Shown: positions 42,413 to 53,046, counted from the stretch's first letter. The stretch is 64,000 nucleotides of DNA from Microstegium vimineum (GCA_022036555.1 CM039129.1:24027305-24091304); one strand, 5' to 3'. Notes: a model not told the origin generated them from the sequence alone. A program made the numbers and translations.

Positions 42413-44387
42413 TGTGAACACATGGTGGGTAAGTACCCATGTAGTTCAGTTGTGTGATGAGTGATTGCCCAACACTTGAGCGGTTCAGTTTGAGTGGCTT
42501 GATTCTAACCCTTTGCGAAAGCAAATGTGTGCCTGTCTATCGGCTTGTGGGGTGTAGGTCTATGCCTAGTGACAGTGGTCAATGGTGTGGAGAAGGTCGA
42601 GTAGAGGCTTGCCATGCCGATAGACTAAGAGCGGTGAAGGGTGGAAGCGGGGCTCGGACTGAGGGACCATGGGCGCCGCGGACTAGCTGTGGTGGCTAGT
42701 ACTTGGCACCGGCAAGTGCGAGAAGACATGGAGGTAGACCGAGTCGACCGAGTCAAGACGGTGGACGCGCGAGTCAAGCGGAGGCTCAGGGGACTCGGAG
42801 TCTGACCGGGCGAAGACAAGGTGGCTCGCGTCGAGTGGTTTGGTGGTTTGGGCCTCAAAACCATCTGCGTCGGTTTCCAAGTTTGGGCCGCAAAACTTGG
42901 GTTCGGTTGTTGAGCCAAAAGCTACCAGTGGAGGGTTTCCTGGGTTTGGGCCTCAAAACCTAGGCGGAGCTTCCGAGGAAGCGGGGATGGCACATGGCGC
43001 AATCCTGGAGGTTGCGTCGAGGCGACGACAACTCCTGGCAGGAAGCAGGGCCATCCATTCAAAATGCGGGAGATATTTTCTGGAGCTTGGACTGCAATGC
43101 TTAGGCTAGGTAGTTCACTCAATGTATCTAGGGGGTCTTTGGGAAATAGCCAAAGCCCGATAAGTAGGGGGTGAAGGGGTATCCCTCATCCTACCTCTTG
43201 AACCCTAATCATTTGCACCACCTCTCTCTCTCTCTAACCTCTCTCTAGTTCATGAGGGCCCTAGGTTGATTTCACCAACCTTTATAAGAACTTGCGAACC
43301 TTTTGGTGGGAATTGGAGGCCTTAACCTCCGTAAGCCATGGCGGCTTTGTTTACTTGATCGAGTCTCCCCAGTTGCTTGTGTTCTTCGCGTTTTGCTTTT
43401 GCTCTCTCTTTTCCCCGAGTTGATTTCTCTTTGTTGAGAGTAGCTTTGCAAATTCCACTTGAACCAAGTTGTTCGGATTTGTGAGGAGCTTCTTTGCACC
43501 AAAGGAATTCTCCTCAAACCTCACGAGTGCGTAGATCGGGCGATTTCTTTTCGGCGTTCTTTGTTTTGCCTTTTCTCCCCCAAATCCGATTGTTCCCGTT
43601 TATCCTCTCCAAATTGAGCGATGATTTCTTTGGGATAGCTCCCCAACTGCATAAGGATCATGCCTACAAAATTTGGTTGCAGTTGGAGTTCATTTGGTTG
43701 AGTTTTGAGACGTCTTGGAGGAGAGAAAATGATTTTCGGGTTCACTGTGCAGATTTCGGGGGCGTAGGACGCTCCAGAGTTTGGCGTCGGATGGTCCATC
43801 GGAGGCGCCGGACGCTACATAGTGCTGACGACAGCGTCCGTTGCGATCGTCCGTCGTTGGGGCTGTTTTCGGGCTGTTTTTTGAGCGTCAGATGCTCCTG
43901 ACGGACTAGCGTCCGTCGCCCATCGGACTCAGTCTGTCGCCCTCTGCAGCGTCCATCGCCAGCGTTCGTCGCCCTTCCAGCAAGGTTTTTAGGATTTTCT
44001 TCGTAGCTATTTTGGTTGTTTCTCCCTCGTCCGAACTCCGAATTGAGTTCTGTTTGTTGCGTTGGTTTCGTAATCACGCAGGGAACTTGATGAAGCACTT
44101 GTGGGACCAGTTCTCATAAGTGTTTTTGGGTGAGCTCTCTTCTCTTCTCTCTAGGGTTTGAGAGCTTCACTATCGGTGTTTTGGTTTGAGTTTTTTGGTT
44201 TCCGGAAGATCCGTTGTACGTCTTGGTCAACACCAAAGGTATCCACCCTCTCTAGGGTTGTGATATTGCTGGTTGAGTAAGTGTGCTTGCTTGGATTGTA
44301 TTTGAGAAGAGTGGCGCGAATATTTCCGACTGAAATTTGAGGCTCCCATTCACCCCGCCCCCTCTGGTCGCCGTTCTCGGTCCTTCA
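42413..44387 (+). repeat. 3' LTR of the right Sirevirus arm
   Basis: It begins TGTGAACACATGGTGG and ends CTCGGTCCTTCA, the inverted counterpart of 18354-20144 but about 180 bases longer. It holds a dense cluster of GCGTCCG/CGGACGC and related CpG motifs at 43760-43985. Confidence 0.9.
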
Positions 44388-44540
44388 GTCCGGCCTGGTC
44401 AAGAGGCTTCTCCAAGCGGCCCCCGACCAGCTAACCTGGTCGGGACTCTATAACGGCGACTTCAACCAACAACGACCAAGTGTACACCTTCGAAGAAGAT
44501 GTTGCTGACTCGCTAGAAGAATATAACGTGCTCGGGGACT
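44388..44540 (+). other. Last piece of the Tat internal region with polypurine tract
   Basis: The Tat non-coding tail resumes after the composite. It ends GTGCTCGGGGACT (44528-44540), a purine-rich primer tract next to the 3' LTR. Confidence 0.7.
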
Positions 44541-45036
44541 TGTTGGGGATATTACCTCGGCATATCCCCAGGGACCTTACGGGCCTGCCGACCAGATGAC
44601 GGCCCAGCCCACGAGGCCTTGCAGCACGCGACCAACCCGTCATGCTCGCCAAGGACTCCAAAGAAGCCTTGCTCGCCAAGAAGGATCCTGGTGGATAGAC
44701 TCGGATCCCTTACCTAAAGCGACCGATCGTGATCTGTTAGGATATGGAAACTGTAACCCTGCTCCCCGGCTATATAAGGCGAGCAGGGACCCCCTCCAAA
44801 ACAATCTCTCTTAGATCCTCATACAATCCACTAGATCTCATCTATGGGTCTTGTAACCTAATACTCATATCAATCTAGCCACCAAAACACTGGACGTAGG
44901 GTATTACGACGATTTGTCGGCCCGAACCTGTCTAAATCATCGTGTCTACGCTTGATCGTCGTCGCCACAACCTCCGCCTACAATCTACTACCATGGGGTA
45001 CCCCCTAGGTAGACTGCTATGCACATTTTGTCGACA
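44541..45036 (+). repeat. 3' LTR of the Tat element
   Basis: It starts TGTTGGGGATATTACCTC and ends TTGTCGACA, followed by AGTAC (45037-45041), the target duplication matching 2191-2195. Its TATA box is at 44771-44778. Confidence 0.93.
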
Positions 45037-46461
45037 AGTACCTCAACTTAGTACCAACTAGTATAGGGGGGTAAACGATATAGAGTGTACTTAGCCAATT
45101 AATTAGTCTAAACACAATAGTATGCCTCCTCAGTACAAGTATGCTAGGTGAGAGGATAGATCGGTAGGAGGGAAAAACTCCTACCAGACCGCGCTCTGTT
45201 TTTATGGGGGTCTTACCTTTTAAGAACTTTACTAAGAACACATGGTGGAATACAAAGACTAGACAAGACTGTCACTCTCTTGCTAACTACCACAAACAAT
45301 CCGTTCAACAAGCGGTAACCAAGGGTAAGATGATGTATAAGCACCACGCTTACACACAACTTACTACTTTGACTATGATCTATAACCAAAGCACCCTATG
45401 GCAGGAAATGATCGCATACGGGAAAGGCCACAAGGATCATAGACTATTAATGTAAAGGCTAGTAATAAACAAAAGCACACAACAATACTATAACTAGTAT
45501 AGTAATGCTCAAAGTAAATACTAAGTAAAGTAGAGGAAAAGTAATGTATTGAATAAAGTAAAGTCTTACAAAGAACGAAAGATACAAGAGCTATACCAGA
45601 CTTCCCAGAAGACAACTCCGGAAATCCCGAGCACAGCTCAATTCAATTCTAACTCCGACACTATACTAACTACTAAGAGAATTGTAAGTGATTGAGCTTT
45701 TAGGCTTGTCCACCATGAATGAAGAGGGGGGTGTGAGCCTCTATTTATAGTGGGAGGTGGAGTAGGGGCTACTCCACTGCCACATCATCGATCCAAGAGG
45801 CTTCAACTCTCCACCCTTGGATCCATCACCTCTAAACCGCCTTAGAATGGATGGTCTTGATCTTCAACATGTGTTTAATGTGTAGGGAGTCACCAGGTGC
45901 AGCATGGGGCATAGGGGGTATCGGCCGACCCTCTATGGCAGGTGGGCCCTGCCCCCAGACTTCTAGAAGGTGCTCCACTGGTCAGGGACCAAGTGGGGGG
46001 TGGTACCCCCTATAGGGTATCGGTCGACCCCCTCCTAGGGTCTCTGGCCCACCATGGTCTTCTAGATGGTGGTCCCACATGTCATATGCTCTGTTGATTC
46101 TTCTGAGGTGTTTGTCACATTAATTTCCTTGTTGTGGGCCCATGGATCCATGTGAGGTGAACTTGAGACGTTGGGAGAAAGCACAAGTTGATCCAAGGGT
46201 TGAGGATCACTTGGGAGTGCTTCTCCTAGATCATGGCCAGAGTAGAGAGATGGTAGGCCATATGGTGTGTCGGCCGGCCAACTATGTGGGTCCTACTGGC
46301 CCTCCTTGCTCCTTTTCTTCTAATTCTGCATCAAATACTTCATGGACATGTGGAACTTGTTATTTTATAAAATATGCTCATGATGTGATTGTCTATCCTT
46401 GATCCTGAGTTTGTTGACACTATTTTGGATATATTAAAGTGTGTCATTCTTGGTGTCAACA
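45037..46461 (-). repeat. Athila-like 3' LTR, second piece
   Basis: It continues from the second AGTAC with CTCAACTTAGTACCAAC exactly as the unbroken LTR does at 52737. It ends TTGGTGTCAACA at 46461, just before a polypurine tract. On the element's strand a TATA box (TATAAATA) lies at 45742-45749. Confidence 0.9.
45742..45749 (-). promoter_or_regulatory. TATA box of the Athila-like LTR
   Basis: The minus strand reads CTATAAATAG, inside the LTR and in the direction of the gag genes. Confidence 0.6.
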
Positions 46462-48096
46462 AGATCCCCCAAGCTTAACCTTTGCTCGTCCCGAGCAAAC
46501 AATCAAACCTAGCCTCGGTGGATCAGGAGTTGCTAATATGCTTCATATTTCAAGAGTACTAAATCTACAACAATCATACTTCTCTTTTGAATGGAAAATT
46601 TAGCAATAAAAACTCACCCATATTACCTTAGTCCTCCATGGGGCTTATGGCTTTATCCTTTTGTCTTGGGTGGTTGAGAGATAGAACAACTTGACATGAG
46701 CACTAGTTTTCTTATTCGTTCACAAGTATCAAATCGGAGGTTTTGTAATGTTTTGTAAAAGAAAACTTAATGTTCCTCAAATGGTACTCTCAAGTCACTC
46801 ATATGGTGTATGATTCCTCACCAAGACACATATCAAAGTTTGCCTTCTTTTCATCCTACTCTAAAGGCTTATGTGGAGCTATAGGTAGGGATAAAAGATG
46901 TAGCAAACTTACCTTACATATATCGTAAAGTCAAATTTTGGATCCAAGGAGAGAAGTTTCATACTCTTAGATCAAGATGTGCAAGTGTGTGAAAACATGG
47001 CAATTGATCAACACTCCTCTATTTGATATGATCTCTCTTTCTAACTTATTATTTTGAGACATAGCTATCTTCATTTTTTTCTTTTCTATGAGCTTTGATG
47101 TGCTCATCATTTTTCTCAAAGATTTTGGGACCTTCATGTGCCCCTATATTTTTTCTTTTTCATAATTTTGCATAGTCTATGTCTCATTTATTATCAACAT
47201 ACTAGAGAGAGAATTTTCTATTAGAACAAGGAGCATGAACTATTTTGAAAATTAAAAGGCATGTTTTTGTCTACTTCCAGTGTAGAAGCAACATGTATAT
47301 ATAGTGTGTACGTGATCTTGATCTTGGGAGCATGATAAATCTCTCAACAAGGGTCACAAAACTTGACCAAACTCAACACAAAGCAAAAAACTTATGTAGA
47401 AAGCTTATATCATGAAAGAACATGTATGGCTTTGGTAGGAATTTTCACCATTGAGGAACAAGAAGTATTTTTATCATTTTAATAAATAAAACTACGATAC
47501 TCATTCTCGCTTGGAACAATATTATAGCAGCTCTTGGCTTGTTATATCATGTCTCACAACAACTTAGACTTAGTTACAGCATTTGCAACCCACAAAGTTT
47601 TAGGTTCATGATGGTTTCTTTTAAGCCAAGTACTAGAGAAACATTTAGTAGAGCAACTATTCATCATTTCCATAAGAGAGAGATAAATATTCATGGATCA
47701 GATGAGAGTAGAGAGAAGTCTTTTTGTTCTTTTTATAATATTTAGAGATTTTTTTAGATGTAAACAAAGATAACTAAGAAAATGCATAAATGTAAATGCT
47801 GGAATTAAACACTTACCTTAGTGGGGCAGGGAACCTCCCCCAAGCTTATCCTTTGCTCAATAGTATGGTGGCCGATATGGATGTTGTTGCCACACCATTC
47901 TCCACCGATGGATTTCTTCTTCTTGCAGCGCTTAAAGTTGTTTTGTGGTTTCCTGGACTATGCCTACCGTCACACCATGCTCAACGCGAAGCTTGCCTAT
48001 AGCATTGGTGAGATTGTCCATTTGTTGTTGCCGCTCACGATGCTCCCTATCTCATGAGGAAGAGAAGGATGCTCGTGGTCTTTGTGGACGTGGTGG
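46462..48096 (-). other. Athila-like 3' non-coding region and polypurine tract
   Basis: Next to the LTR the minus strand reads GGTTAAGCTTGGGGGATCT (46463-46480), the polypurine tract. A near-identical motif recurs at 47835-47857. Between them I see A/T-rich sequence and no gene. Stop-riddled remains of the upstream ORF's tail (heptad-like QQQMDNLTNAIGKL) extend from 48096 to about 47850. Confidence 0.65.
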
Positions 48097-49350
48097 TCAA
48101 GGAGGCATGCCATTGGAAGTGTCCATGGCATCAGAAGTTGCATCATCTTCCTCCTCGCCAACAGCTCCTCGGGAAGGACCACCTTGTTCATATTGAACAA
48201 AGTATAGCCCCTCTTGTGTTCTCCTGTTTGAACCTGCAACATCTCTCTTCACATTTCCTTGATCCAAATCAAGGGTTAGTTTACGGGTCATATACAACTG
48301 ACGTTGCCTATTTGGAAGAGGAACCTCAGTTGTATGACCACGATAAATCATTTTGAGTCCACCCCTGGGAACTCTTTTTAGCATTTCAGCAAGTGTAAGA
48401 TATTCTTCCGAAATTACTGCACTAGGTGAAGAGATGTATTCAAAAGGATAAGTTCCATCTAACAAGTTCATGGATTCGGCAAGACGAGTGATTAAGGATG
48501 TGAATTGTATGGGTTCATTACTTTCAATCGATCTTTGCCAAAATGCTACTAAACATTTCATAGGAGAGCTTTGAATCTTATTAACCATGGCATATAGAAA
48601 TTTTAGCTCTATGGTGCTTAGCATGCTAGCATCATTTCCAGGAAATATAGTCATGCTCATCCAAAGGTGAATAAAACGAAGGGTTGGATTATGAATTTCC
48701 TCAGGTTTGGGGTTTGAGCAATCATGCAAGGCAGAGATAGACAACCAAAATTCCCTTTTGTTAAATCTACTCATGGCAGGATCTAAGTCAAGCAAGCATG
48801 TGTCATCAAAACCAAGAGTAATATTTAGATGACTCCAAGTGAGATTAAAGTTTTGATTAAACATACGGAAAGATATTTCATCATGAGAGACTTGTAAAGA
48901 ACACAAGAACTCTGTGGTGATCAATTTAATTCTAGGTTCATCTACTTGCCAAAAACTAGACCAACCGATGATAGAGAAGATAGTATCGAATTCGGTGTTC
49001 ATACCTGCATTCGAGAGGAGAGTTGGATTCAATATCCTTGTATGCTCGAAGGATCGATCCCGAAGAGAGAGATATTTTTGATACTCTAGTTGGTCAAAAC
49101 AGAGACCACTTTGTTGATTGTACGTCCTCATCGGGAGCACCATGAATGCGCCAAGATGAGGCACCTCCATCGGCGATTTTTCCTCCTCCTGAGGTTGTCC
49201 TTCATTCGGGATGTTCTCCCAAGTGTATCGGGCAGAACCACCCGTTCTTCTTCCTTGGGAAGTATCCTCGGATTGGTGGGAGCGCCGAGATGAGCTCCCA
49301 CTTAGAACTTGCTTCACTTTCTTCATTGCGGGCCTCAAAGGATTCGTCAT
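48097..49350 (-). CDS. ATHILA ORF1-like protein of the non-autonomous element
   Basis: An uninterrupted 417-residue frame starts at ATG 49350 (MTNPLRPAMKKVKQVLSG). After a basic, Ser-rich start comes a folded-looking region with IIGWSSFWQVDEPRIKLITT, FLCSLQV, ISFRMFNQNFNLTWSHLN and LGFDD, resembling the 'Arabidopsis retrotransposon ORF-1' (ATHILA) family. That family also has a gag-unrelated helical domain of unknown role. The end is acidic (GEEEDDATSDAMD). It lies in the same direction as gag and protease and takes the place where RT and integrase should be. It is the longest clean frame in the Athila part. Function unknown. Confidence 0.75.
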   Translation of the reverse strand: MTNPLRPAMKKVKQVLSGSSSRRSHQSEDTSQGRRTGGSARYTWENIPNEGQPQEEEKSPMEVPHLGAFMVLPMRTYNQQSGLCFDQLEYQKYLSLRDRSFEHTRILNPTLLSNAGMNTEFDTIFSIIGWSSFWQVDEPRIKLITTEFLCSLQVSHDEISFRMFNQNFNLTWSHLNITLGFDDTCLLDLDPAMSRFNKREFWLSISALHDCSNPKPEEIHNPTLRFIHLWMSMTIFPGNDASMLSTIELKFLYAMVNKIQSSPMKCLVAFWQRSIESNEPIQFTSLITRLAESMNLLDGTYPFEYISSPSAVISEEYLTLAEMLKRVPRGGLKMIYRGHTTEVPLPNRQRQLYMTRKLTLDLDQGNVKRDVAGSNRRTQEGLYFVQYEQGGPSRGAVGEEEDDATSDAMDTSNGMPP

Positions 49351-50653
49351 TTCCTAGAAAGTGGAATGGACACAAGAACAAGACTAGGACAAGGATTATC
49401 GTTAGTGCGAGTTTCCTAGTTTGCCTTGCGGGGAGAGGCTTGAGCTAAGAGAAACTTGATGAAGACAAGGTGTTTTTATTGTGGACTTGAGAGGGAGTAG
49501 CACTACTTCTTCAAAGAGCTAAGAACTTCACTTGAGGGAAATGAAGAGAGAGCAAGGCAAAGGCAAGGAAGAAATGGTTTGAGCTTGAACTAAATTCTGG
49601 TTGGAGTGTGAGGATTTGAGCTCTCCTTGCATGGCCTTTTATAGGGGGAGAAGATGGCACCAAGGAGGCACTATGGGGGTATAGGCCGACCCCGTATGGG
49701 CTCCTCCTTGGGTGCCATGAGCAAGAGCTTTATGAGATGCCTTACAGAAGGCAAAAGGGGAGAGTGGAAGTGACAATAGGGTGTCGGCCGATCCCCTATG
49801 ATGGCTCCAAAGTGGATATTTCACTCACACGTTTCCTAGTGTTTGGTGAAAGGTAAAGCATGCTATGTGATGTGGTCAAAAGCTGAGCTAAAGTGCTCAA
49901 CATTCCCCTCTTTAAACAAAGAGTAGTGGGAGACAAAAGTGTGTCATGCTTTAGTCAAAAGATGATTGATGTGTTTTCTTTTTAAAGCATGACAAAGCTA
50001 AAGAGATGTCTCCTAAAGCAAAATCTGAATTTTGAAATTCACACTACTCAAATCATGAGAATCTTAGATAAAAGAAGATGGGCATGAAAGACATGTGACC
50101 AAAGGGTTCCTAGGGGTGTCATGCGACCCCCTAGGACTCTTTCACTTTTCTTTTTCTTTAACTAAGGTCACATTGTGTTCCCCATTTAAGAAAACAAGGT
50201 TAGGGTTCATAGGGGTGTCGGCCAACCCCCCTAAGGACCTAACCTTGGTTAGATTTTAGTGCTAAACTAATCTCAAGGTTTTATTGAGTCTAAAATTTAT
50301 TTTTTCTAAATTGAAGCATGATGAAAATTAAATAAAGGAAATAAATGTAAAGGGAAATAAAAGATAACTACCGACTTACCTTTCGGCGAGGGCTCCATGA
50401 TTTTAAGTCCTTGGAGCAGGACTCCTCCGTCATGTTCATTTTTCGGGTGCACTTGATGGCTCCAGAGATGGAGACCGAGGAGTGTGCACCTCCTTTGCTT
50501 TCCAAACCTGCCTGGGATTGGCAGGTTCCTCCTTCTTGAGTTCATTGATCTTGGCTTCTAGGGATTGCTTCTTTTGGCGGGGAGCTCGAACTCTTCTTCT
50601 TGGTGGATGTTCTTTGACCTGTTTGTTAAGTTTATAACCATTGAAAGCACATT
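49351..50653 (-). other. Athila-like spacer between protease and ORF1
   Basis: Non-coding. It holds the end of the protease frame (a charged ELKKEEPANPRQVWKAKE tail near 50460-50560). Three stretches (49670-49700, 49780-49800 and 50100-50230) repeat a GGGGGTnTnGGCCGACCCC motif also present in the LTR near 45920 and 46020. No RT or integrase motif was seen in any frame. Confidence 0.5.
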
Positions 50654-51007
50654 TTACCTTGTGACTTGGGAATTGGAAGTGGATCGACCCGATCGCACGT
50701 AGATGACCGCATTGGTGGTGTTGAGGAAGGGTCTTCCCAATATGATGGGAACATCCACATTGGCTCCCATGTCCAGGATGATGAAGTCGGTGGGGATGTA
50801 CTCATCTTGGATATTCACCAAGATATCCCTTGCAAGTCCCTTAGGAAACCTCATGGTTTGATCCGCCATCTGCAAATGAAGACATGTAGGGAACAAGGGT
50901 CCCCCTAATAAATTATCATACGTTACCTTGGACATGATGTTGACACCCGATCCAAGGTCGCAGAAGGCGTTGTGGAAGGTTTGTTGTCCGATTGAGCACT
51001 TGATCAT
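50654..51007 (-). CDS. Athila-like aspartic protease
   Basis: A 117-residue frame with FCDLGSGVNIMSK (DLGS in place of D[ST]G, the usual form in Athila-type proteases), then ADQTMRFPKGLARDILVNI and DVPIILGRPFLNTTNAVI. It lies downstream of gag in the same direction, with a stop-containing linker from 51008 to 51182. The expected role is cleavage of gag. Confidence 0.82.
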   Translation of the reverse strand: MIKCSIGQQTFHNAFCDLGSGVNIMSKVTYDNLLGGPLFPTCLHLQMADQTMRFPKGLARDILVNIQDEYIPTDFIILDMGANVDVPIILGRPFLNTTNAVIYVRSGRSTSNSQVTR

Positions 51008-51227
51008 CGGATAGCATGGATCTTCCTTCTTCTTGATGAAGGGAGGATCGAGAAGGTAGCCCTAATAGGAGCGAAGTGGAGGCTTACCAAACCTCATTGT
51101 GACCATGTTAACATGCTCAATTGCATCCTCTGGTTTCCCAGGAATCTTACCTTGTTCTAGAGATGGCATAACTGCAGCTAATTGAGCTAGTTGTGTTTCT
51201 AACATTTTATTAAAGCTCAATTGATTT

Positions 51228-51767
51228 TCATGGCAGTGGCAAAGCTATCCATTTTCTCCCCAAGAGTTTCAAGAACTTTATCATTTTTTTATTTATACCA
51301 TCATTAATTTTATATTGACCAAGAACAAGATCTTTCAATGAAGGCTGATTATTGTAAGAATTGTAATTATTGTAATTGCTATTACCTCCATTACCTTGGC
51401 AGAAGGGGCGTGAATTCCAATTTCCTTGGTGTTGGGGTCGATACCCGTTGTTGTTGTTGTGGTTGTTGTTGATGAAGTTCACGTCCTCCTTCGATGTCTC
51501 AGGGCAGTTGTTGCCCGAATGATCATTTTCCACGCACACCTCGCACCATGGATTGGCTTCTATAGCTTGTGCGGTGGCAGTGGGGTAGATGGCTTCTTGT
51601 TCCATCTTGGAACCTTCTTCTATCTTCTTCATCAAGAGGTCCATCTTGGCAGAGAGTATGTCCACCTCATTGACGGTGTGCATACCTCTTCTCTTCGTCT
51701 GGATACATTCCTCACCCCATCCTTGGTTGATCACCATTTTCTCGATGAGGTCTTTGGCATTCCTCAC
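51228..51767 (-). CDS. gag: Athila-like gag, C-terminal part with zinc knuckle
   Basis: In frame with the capsid part and separated from it by a TAA at 51774-51776. It has a coiled segment (EVDILSAKMDLLMKKIEEG), a zinc knuckle CEVCVENDHSGNNC (C-x2-C-x4-H-x4-C), and an asparagine-rich tract (NNNHNNNN to YNNYNSYNNQP), which also occurs in other Athila gags. It binds element RNA. Confidence 0.82.
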   Translation of the reverse strand: MRNAKDLIEKMVINQGWGEECIQTKRRGMHTVNEVDILSAKMDLLMKKIEEGSKMEQEAIYPTATAQAIEANPWCEVCVENDHSGNNCPETSKEDVNFINNNHNNNNGYRPQHQGNWNSRPFCQGNGGNSNYNNYNSYNNQPSLKDLVLGQYKINDGINKKMIKFLKLLGRKWIALPLP

Positions 51768-51773
51768 GGTGTG

Positions 51774-52431
51774 TTAGAGGAAAGCCTCTCCAGCGGCAGT
51801 ATCAAGGTGACTACGGGCCATACTGGACAGCCCGTGGTAGAATCCTTGAATCAAGAGCCAATCGTCTATCCCATGATGAGGATAGGCACAAATGTACTCT
51901 TGGAGATGCTCCCATGCTTCGGGAATCATCTCATCAGATTGTTGTTGGAAGCTCGAAATCTTTCTGCGAAGAGCATTGGTTTTGCCCGTCGGGAAGAACT
52001 TCTTGATGAATGCGTTAGCACACCTCTCCCATGTAGTGGCTTCTTCTTTGTGGGCATAGAACCATTGCTTCGCCTTTCCCAACAACAAGAATGGTAAAAT
52101 ACGAAGGCGAATGGTGTCAGACGCCACTCCCTTGACGGTAAAGGTGCCACACACCTCCATGAAGTGTTGGAGATGAGCATTGGCATCCTCATGGGGCTTC
52201 CCGCAAAATGGGTTGGCCTGCACCATGTGGATCATGGCGGACTTCAGCTCAAAAGTGGCATCCCCGAAGTTGACTTTAGGGCCCTTAGCCAAGTGGTGGT
52301 GCGGAGCCTCCTTCCTTGAATGGATTTAGGGTTGAGATGATCCTCTGAGGGGGAACTTGACGACGTCTAGTCCTCCTCAATAGCTGCTCGAGATCTTCTA
52401 GATAATTTCCCGGCAGTTGGAAACTGCTCAT
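51774..52431 (-). CDS. gag: Athila-like gag capsid
   Basis: The natural start is probably the ATG at 52431 (MSSFQLPGNYLEDLEQLLRR), with one frameshift near 52300 leading into KGPKVNFGDATFELKS. The capsid domain follows: PHEDANAHLQHFMEVC, LPFLLLGKAKQWFY, CANAFIKKFFP and EAWEHLQEYICAYPHHG, the characteristic Athila gag signature. Open to the TAA at 51774-51776. It forms the particle shell. Position next to the PBS confirms the orientation. Confidence 0.88.
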
Positions 52432-52552
52432 ACACTGTCTGGCTTCACAAGAAAGGAAGACAAAGACAGGGGTAAGCCCCTATGAATAATTGATAACTAA
52501 GTTAACGAGAATCTCTGGATTCAATCTAATTAAAATTTCTAGGCTATGCTTT

Positions 52553-52569
52553 ACTCGGCAACAGCGCCA
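52553..52569 (-). other. Primer binding site of the Athila-like element
   Basis: The minus strand reads TGGCGCTGTTGCCGAGT eight bases after the LTR end, close to the tRNA-Asp type site (TGGCGCCGTTGCCGGGG) used by Athila elements. Confidence 0.8.
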
Positions 52570-52577
52570 GAAATGCT

Positions 52578-53046
52578 TGTTGGTATTTCTTATGACTATT
52601 GGATAAATCCGCAAGCGCACAGATTATACTGTTTTAGCACTTCACCTAGGAGTATTCCAAGGTATCGTAATTTATATTTTCCCAAGGGAAAGCTGGGCTA
52701 GAAATGATAATTAGAGAGAGATCCTAGAGAGTACCTCAACTTAGTACCAACTAGTATAGGGGGATATATGTGATAGGAAGGGTTGATGAATGAACAAGCC
52801 AAGGTAAATGATAGCTTAGGATAACTAGGAAGTATAGCTAGGTGGGAGAACAACGAGAGAGATAGGGACTCCTATGTAATTCACTTCTACTTTAGTGTGC
52901 TTAGCCAATTAATTAGTCTAAACACAATAGTATGCCTCCTCAGTACAAGTATGCTAGGCCTTTTTATGGTAAAACTCCTACCGGACCGCGCTCTCTTTTT
53001 ATGGGGGCCTTACCTTTTAAGAACTTTTCTAAGTACATATGGTGGA
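52578..53046 (-). repeat. Athila-like 5' LTR, truncated by a Sirevirus insertion
   Basis: It starts TGTTGGTATTTCTTATG and matches 2039-2195 and 45042-45250. At 53047 a Sirevirus LTR end (TGAAGGATCGAG) begins. The last five bases GTGGA may be the target duplication. Its partner would lie beyond the window. Confidence 0.88.

Larger units (their letters stand above)
18354..44387. mobile_element. Sirevirus-type copia composite: two copies head to head with outer 3' LTRs
   Basis: The left part (18354-24498, minus strand) runs from the pre-integrase domain outward to a 3' LTR ending at 18354. The right part (24499-44387, plus strand) runs from mid-gag outward to a 3' LTR ending at 44387. Neither has a 5' LTR or a PBS. 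At 24498/24499 the minus copy's CCCAATCTCC joins directly to the plus copy's gag GCGACATCGACGCC. No five-base target duplication is visible (ACTCC left, GTCCG right). Both arms carry the same TAG in the integrase (24018-24020 and 26908-26910), while the third copy has CAG. Later insertions are at 27570-35367 and 35573-39435. Confidence 0.85.
2196..45036 (+). mobile_element. Ty3/gypsy Tat-lineage LTR retrotransposon, interrupted by E1 and a Sirevirus composite
   Basis: Paired LTRs of about 0.5 kb (2196-2703 and 44541-45036) are flanked by the same five bases AGTAC (2191-2195 and 45037-45041). Order on the plus strand: LTR, PBS, degenerate gag, protease, reverse transcriptase, RNase H, archaeal-type RNase H, integrase, non-coding tail, polypurine tract, LTR. 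Without its two large insertions (5772-16160 and 18354-44387) the element is about 6.4 kb, short for Tat because gag is reduced. The order protease-RT-RNaseH-aRNH-integrase is the hallmark of the Tat lineage. All coding parts carry lesions. Confidence 0.93.

Noticed and set aside
44388..44392. Target duplication for the Sirevirus composite (ACTCC left, GTCCG right)
   Set aside because: Only TCC is shared and in different register, so I do not count it as a duplication.
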